Assembly (NCBI GenBank): GCA_003513895.1
Contig: DOSU01000114.1
Coordinates: 1,696 to 12,439 of the forward strand
Direction of reading: 5' to 3'
DNA from: Rikenellaceae bacterium
GTDB lineage: Bacteria; Bacteroidota; Bacteroidia; Bacteroidales; UBA932
Length of the DNA stretch: 10,744 bases
Part shown: in pieces, positions 7,178 through 10,744 of the stretch
Layout: every line of letters begins with the position of its first letter
Position numbering within the stretch: the stretch's first letter is position 1
Translations under genes and position numbers: made by a program
The notes under the pieces: model-generated
What the model was told of the DNA's origin: nothing
The model's database searches: none
Seen by the model: only the letters and a program-made list of their open reading frames with translations

Positions 7178-10100
7178 TTAGAAGTTCAACTGTAGTCCAA
7201 CTGATGCGCTTTTGAAGGTTGGAACTCCAACTCCCGTACGGCCCAGATTGTAGTTAGATGTATTCCACATTGAGTATCCTGCAATTTCCTCGGGATCAAT
7301 TGGGAGGGATCCAAGATGGTCAAATGTGAAGAAGTTTTCCAAAGCAGCATAAATGCGCACTTTGCTTATTTTCGACTTCCTTAGCAAATTGGCAGGCAAA
7401 GAGTAACCAAGTGTAATGTTCTTTATTCTTATGTATGCCATATTTAGTAAATATCTGGTTTGAACCTGCATGTTGAGAGTTGTGCTGCTTCCGGCTTGGT
7501 TGTAAGGAGCAGGATAGAAAGCATCTGTGCGGTCCTCCCTCCAGAAGTTCCCTGCAATAGCTTGTGGTATTGCACCATCGGCAGAGTTGTATCCTGGTAT
7601 GGCCAGGAATCCGTCTCCCCATACATCGCGTTTGCCTACTCCCTGAAGAAAGAATGAAAAATCGAAGCCGGAGTAGTCCAAACTTGCGCGGAAACTATAT
7701 TCATACCGAGGAGTAGAGTTACCAATGATTTTAAGGTCACCATAATCGGGATCGCCATTGGCATTTACCAGCAGCCTGTTTCCCGGTGTGATTATTCCGT
7801 CGCCATTAAGGTCTTTGAACTTAACGTCTCCCGGACCAAACCGGAAGTTGCCTGCCTGAAGCTTGCCCTGAGTTGCAGCTGTAGCATCTACTTGTTTGTT
7901 AACTGTAAATCCGTCTATAGATGTTACAGTAACCAATTTTCCATCGGTACCATACTCAAAGTCGCTCTTCTGGAAAAGCCGGTCTGTTTCATAACCCCAA
8001 ATTTCTCCATAAGTTTTGCCAACATACCATGAGTCAATGCTGTTTGTAGAGCCGTATTTGGTAATTTTTGTCTTTGCATCGGAAAATATGGCAACCATAT
8101 TAATTCCCAAACCATTCGCAAAGCGGTGGTTATAGTCGAGCATTACCTCGAAACCGTTGGTTGTTAAAGAGCCAAAGTTGCTTTGAGGCGCCCCTGTTCC
8201 AAACGTAGTAGGAATGCCCTCCATTGGTACAATCATATTCTCGGTGTCTCTTTTGTACCACTCAAACAACAATCCCAGTTCTCCGTTAAAGAATCTGGCA
8301 TCAACACCAAGATTAAGTGTTGTGATATCCTGCCATGTAACAGAAGTTGAAACGGCACCCGGCGTACTGAACCTGTATAGTTTGGAATTTGCAAGCAGCC
8401 AGTTGTTGAATGCTCCTCCCATTGTAGGCACATAGAGTGAGTTACCAACAGACTGGTCTCCTATTGTTCCCCAAGATGCCCGAAGCTTCAATGCGCTAAG
8501 CACAGGTTTTGCCCACTCCATCCATGGCTCTTCGTTCACGCGCCATCCTGCCGAGAATGACGGGAACCACCTCCATTTTAATACTGTAGGAAATTTTGAT
8601 GTTCCGTCATATCTGATGTTTGCTTCCAGCAGATATCTCTCCTTGAAGTTGTAGTTAAAACGGCCATAGAAACCAACTTGTGATTCCCAATATGCGTTGC
8701 CGCCTGTAGTTTGTGTCCCGTTTGCAAGGTTAAACTGCGGATTTGATTCGTCTACCAGTTGTGTAATCTGGGACCAGTTGTGGGCATAATTAAAACCTAC
8801 TCTGCTGGCTCCAAGCATAAACTTCATTTTATGAACATCGTTAAGATTGAGGTCATAAGTAGTATTCACATTTAATGTGCTCCACTGGTCATTTCTTGAC
8901 AGGCGGTATATGTGGTCGGGATTTGATCCAACAGATGTGTATGTGCGCATGCTGAGATTGTATGCCGGCATTGCGCCAACATATCCCTGTCCAACGACCT
9001 CGCCCGAGTCATTCACATAAACTCTGTTCCCGTAAATATCAGTTTTTGCCAATGGCGAAGACCATGTGTCTCTTGCAGTGTACTTTGTTCCGGGTTTGTT
9101 GTCTATGTATACCTGATTTGCATGAGTATAGTCAAAATTTATCTTCCAGTCTTTAAGCGGAGTGAATGTTAAACCGCCATTCAGACTTGTGTAGTTGGTT
9201 TCCATCGAGGCAGTATTAGCAGCAGATACTTCATACGCAGGGCTCCTCAGAGGGTCCCCGTCTTCTGTTGTCATAGGATAAGTTGGTCCCCAGCGGTAAA
9301 GGTATAGCCAGGGGTCTGCTGTTGTTGAACTTGTCGCATACGCATACCTCTTTAGCCGTTTTGAATACATTGCTCCAGCATATACTCTCAGCCATTTTTT
9401 CACATCCATTCCAACCCTTATTGCTCCATTGTAGCGCTGGAAGTCGTCTTTCTTTGCCGGCTTCATGAGGCCGGTTTGGTCCAAGTATCCAAAACTGATA
9501 TTGTAATCTGTTTTTCCGCTCTTCCCGTTAACTGCCAGATTATGAGTTTGAGTAGGTGTCCACTCCTTGATCATATAGTCATAAGGGTCATATGTTCTCA
9601 ACCCAATTTTCCTGCCGTTGGCATCTACATACCAGTCACGGCCATACAACATAGGGTCATTTGGACCAATTTTTCCGCCCCATTTATCTTCCCAAATCTT
9701 AGCTTTTTCATAGCCTTCACGTGTTACCATCCAGAAAGCGCCTGCTACAGTACCTCCTACCCGCTCAAAAGCGCTTAGTGTATATTCAAGAGCATTGAGC
9801 TTTCCCATCTCCATCTTTTTTGAAATGTTCTGGAAAGAGATGTTTGCGGAATATGACACATTTACACTCTCGGTTTTGGCGCCTTTTTTGGTAGTAATCA
9901 ATATAACTCCAAAAGCAGCTTTTGCACCGTAAATGGAAGCAGATGCAGCATCCTTCAGAATCGAAATGGACTCGATATCATCCGGATTTATCATCTGGAT
10001 AGAAGGAATTTCCACGTTGTCCATTAAAATTAAAGGAGAAGAGCCTCCCTGCATAGAACCAAACTGACCCCGAATTTTCATAATTGGGTCCGATCCAATT

Positions 10101-10594
10101 TCTCCGCTCGGAATTACTACATTCAGTCCGGGAGTGGATCCCTGAAGTCCGCGGCCAACGTCTGCAATTGGCCTTGCTTCCAGGACCTTTGTGTCTACTG
10201 TTGCAACAGCACCAGTAAGATTTTCCTTTCGTTGAGTACCATAACCGACTACCACAACATCCCCGAGCAGGATTGCATCCTCCTCCATTTGAACATCTAC
10301 GATAGCTCGATTATTAATGGCAGCTCTAACAGTTTTCATTCCAATAAAGGAGAATACCAGAGTTGCATTGCCCGGTGCCGGTAGTGTGTAATTTCCATCC
10401 AGGTCAGTTGGAACATTTCTGTTGGTTCCGTCTATGTTGACAATAACGCCCGTAAGCGGGGTACCATTCTTGTCAACAACTTTGCCTTTCACAGTAATGT
10501 TTTGAGAAAATGCCACAGATGAAAATAGCAGCACAGCACCTACCACTAGCATAAATGTATTACGCCAGACGGTTAGTTTTTGAGAAACATACAT
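7178..10594 (-). CDS. SusC/RagA-type TonB-dependent outer-membrane transporter, pair 1
   Basis: This 1138-residue barrel transporter is the partner of the downstream SusD. Order from the chosen ATG: signal peptide (about 1-30, ending VAFS before QNI); carboxypeptidase-regulatory-like domain (about 32-105); plug start VVVVGYGTQRKENLTGAV (113-130); plug block PLILMDNVEI (187-196) and NPDDIESISILKDAASASIYGAKAAFGVILIT (203-234); barrel motifs RYDGTSKFP and LRASWGTIGDQ; an Asp-rich DLNGDG loop (928-933), a calcium-site-like element common in this family; YIRIKNITLGYSLP near the end; and terminal Phe in GLQLNF. No STN domain precedes the sandwich. The frame can be read three codons further upstream from a TTG (10603). 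I prefer the ATG at 10594 because the other susC in the window starts at exactly the same MYVSQKL. The plug carries Asp-Asn and Ala-Phe-Gly where many SusC proteins have Asp-Gly and Ala-Asn-Gly. Substrate unknown. Confidence 0.96.
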   Translation of the reverse strand: MYVSQKLTVWRNTFMLVVGAVLLFSSVAFSQNITVKGKVVDKNGTPLTGVIVNIDGTNRNVPTDLDGNYTLPAPGNATLVFSFIGMKTVRAAINNRAIVDVQMEEDAILLGDVVVVGYGTQRKENLTGAVATVDTKVLEARPIADVGRGLQGSTPGLNVVIPSGEIGSDPIMKIRGQFGSMQGGSSPLILMDNVEIPSIQMINPDDIESISILKDAASASIYGAKAAFGVILITTKKGAKTESVNVSYSANISFQNISKKMEMGKLNALEYTLSAFERVGGTVAGAFWMVTREGYEKAKIWEDKWGGKIGPNDPMLYGRDWYVDANGRKIGLRTYDPYDYMIKEWTPTQTHNLAVNGKSGKTDYNISFGYLDQTGLMKPAKKDDFQRYNGAIRVGMDVKKWLRVYAGAMYSKRLKRYAYATSSTTADPWLYLYRWGPTYPMTTEDGDPLRSPAYEVSAANTASMETNYTSLNGGLTFTPLKDWKINFDYTHANQVYIDNKPGTKYTARDTWSSPLAKTDIYGNRVYVNDSGEVVGQGYVGAMPAYNLSMRTYTSVGSNPDHIYRLSRNDQWSTLNVNTTYDLNLNDVHKMKFMLGASRVGFNYAHNWSQITQLVDESNPQFNLANGTQTTGGNAYWESQVGFYGRFNYNFKERYLLEANIRYDGTSKFPTVLKWRWFPSFSAGWRVNEEPWMEWAKPVLSALKLRASWGTIGDQSVGNSLYVPTMGGAFNNWLLANSKLYRFSTPGAVSTSVTWQDITTLNLGVDARFFNGELGLLFEWYKRDTENMIVPMEGIPTTFGTGAPQSNFGSLTTNGFEVMLDYNHRFANGLGINMVAIFSDAKTKITKYGSTNSIDSWYVGKTYGEIWGYETDRLFQKSDFEYGTDGKLVTVTSIDGFTVNKQVDATAATQGKLQAGNFRFGPGDVKFKDLNGDGIITPGNRLLVNANGDPDYGDLKIIGNSTPRYEYSFRASLDYSGFDFSFFLQGVGKRDVWGDGFLAIPGYNSADGAIPQAIAGNFWREDRTDAFYPAPYNQAGSSTTLNMQVQTRYLLNMAYIRIKNITLGYSLPANLLRKSKISKVRIYAALENFFTFDHLGSLPIDPEEIAGYSMWNTSNYNLGRTGVGVPTFKSASVGLQLNF

Positions 10595-10599
10595 GAATT
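10548..10599 (-). repeat. Conserved susC 5' end, copy 1
   Basis: This is the partner of the segment at 5072-5123: AATTC followed by the first 47 coding bases of susC gene 1. The alignment is ungapped with 43 of 52 identities by hand count. Three of the nine differences cluster at codons 12-13, and the last nine bases (encoding Phe-Met-Leu) are identical. The two copies point the same way. Confidence 0.5.
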
Positions 10600-10684
10600 C
10601 CAAATTTTAAGTTAGTAATTACTATATTATAAAAGGGTTTTTAAGCTCTTATAAATTTCATTAAAACAAGGAACTAAGTGTCGG

Positions 10685-10695
10685 GTGTAAATATA
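10685..10695 (-). promoter_or_regulatory. Candidate promoter -7 box for pair 1
   Basis: The minus-strand sequence TATATTTACAC fits the Bacteroidota -7 consensus TAnnTTTG except for the last G, and differs from the pair-2 box at only one of 11 positions. It ends 91 nt upstream of the susC-1 ATG, leaving a leader of about 85 nt. An ATTG lies 15 nt upstream, closer than the usual -33 spacing, so the upstream element is unconvincing. The 10604-10744 stretch shows no ORF. Confidence 0.42.
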
Positions 10696-10731
10696 ACTTA
10701 TTTTTAAATACAATATTCTCATTTTTAGCAT

Positions 10732-10744
10732 AAAAAAAGCCGCC
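10732..10744 (-). terminator. Possible 3' half of an upstream gene's terminator (cut by window edge)
   Basis: The minus strand enters the window as GGCGGC followed directly by seven T residues. This is what the descending arm and U-tract of an intrinsic terminator look like. The matching GCCGCC arm would lie beyond base 10744, so the hairpin itself cannot be confirmed. If real, it ends an upstream minus-strand unit and makes susC-1 the first gene of its own operon. Confidence 0.35.

Noticed and set aside
30..10594. Recent tandem duplication of a SusCD pair
   Set aside because: The SusD proteins belong to different families and the SusC plug and barrel sequences are strongly diverged. Only the start region is similar.
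5072..10599. Invertible (phase-variable) susC 5' ends
   Set aside because: The two similar 5' segments are direct, not inverted, I see no inverted-repeat pair flanking the promoters, and no invertase gene is present. Recombination between them would delete a pair, not switch it.
10595..10603. Upstream TTG start giving susC-1 a three-residue longer N-terminus
   Set aside because: The ATG at 10594 yields MYVSQKL, identical to the start of the other susC, and no ribosome-binding signal favours the TTG.
10620..10660. Hairpin in the susC-1 leader (TATAAGAG with CTTTTATA)
   Set aside because: The stem is almost all A:T with a G:T pair and a ten-base loop. Such structures are common by chance in A/T-rich DNA and there is no U-run terminator after it.

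Overview
The window carries two complete, tandem SusC/SusD-type outer-membrane uptake pairs, all four genes on the minus strand. This gene pair is a hallmark of Bacteroidota. The lipobox-type SusD signal peptides, the lack of Shine-Dalgarno sites before three of the four starts, and the A/T-rich leaders fit a Bacteroidales-like genome. I cannot name the genus.

Layout in transcription order (right to left): the window edge holds what looks like the end of an upstream terminator (10732-10744). A promoter/leader region of about 140 bp follows. Next come susC-like gene 1 (10594-7178) and susD-like gene 1 (7164-5332), 13 nt apart. A 213-bp intergenic region follows, with a strong intrinsic terminator (5265-5303), a promoter-like box (5211-5221) and a second small hairpin with a U-run (5156-5178). 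Then come susC-like gene 2 (5118-1909) and susD-like gene 2 (1880-30), 28 nt apart. The last 29 bases hold nothing I can recognise. No CAZyme, peptidase, regulator, tRNA, IS element or CRISPR array is visible.

Each SusC is a TonB-dependent outer-membrane barrel, and each SusD is the surface lipoprotein lid over its cognate barrel. Together they bind and import an oligomeric nutrient using energy from TonB-ExbBD. The two pairs are not recent copies of each other. Pair 1 matches the common SusD (SusD-like_3 plus SusD/RagB) family with a SusC of the 'DNVEI / YGAKAAFG' plug type. Pair 2 matches the SusD-like_2 family with a SusC of the 'ALGIKKERKALGYAV' type. Hand-counted sample rows suggest pair 2 is more A/T-rich (about 40% G+C) than pair 1 (about 49%). 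Substrates cannot be deduced from the sequence.

Most of the window is ordinary. The parts worth a second look are the regulatory DNA and gene starts. Both susC genes share a promoter-like box at almost the same distance from the ATG (91 and 93 nt). They also share a leader motif and an unexpectedly conserved 5' coding end. The pair-2 leader contains a hairpin/U-run that could be an attenuator.
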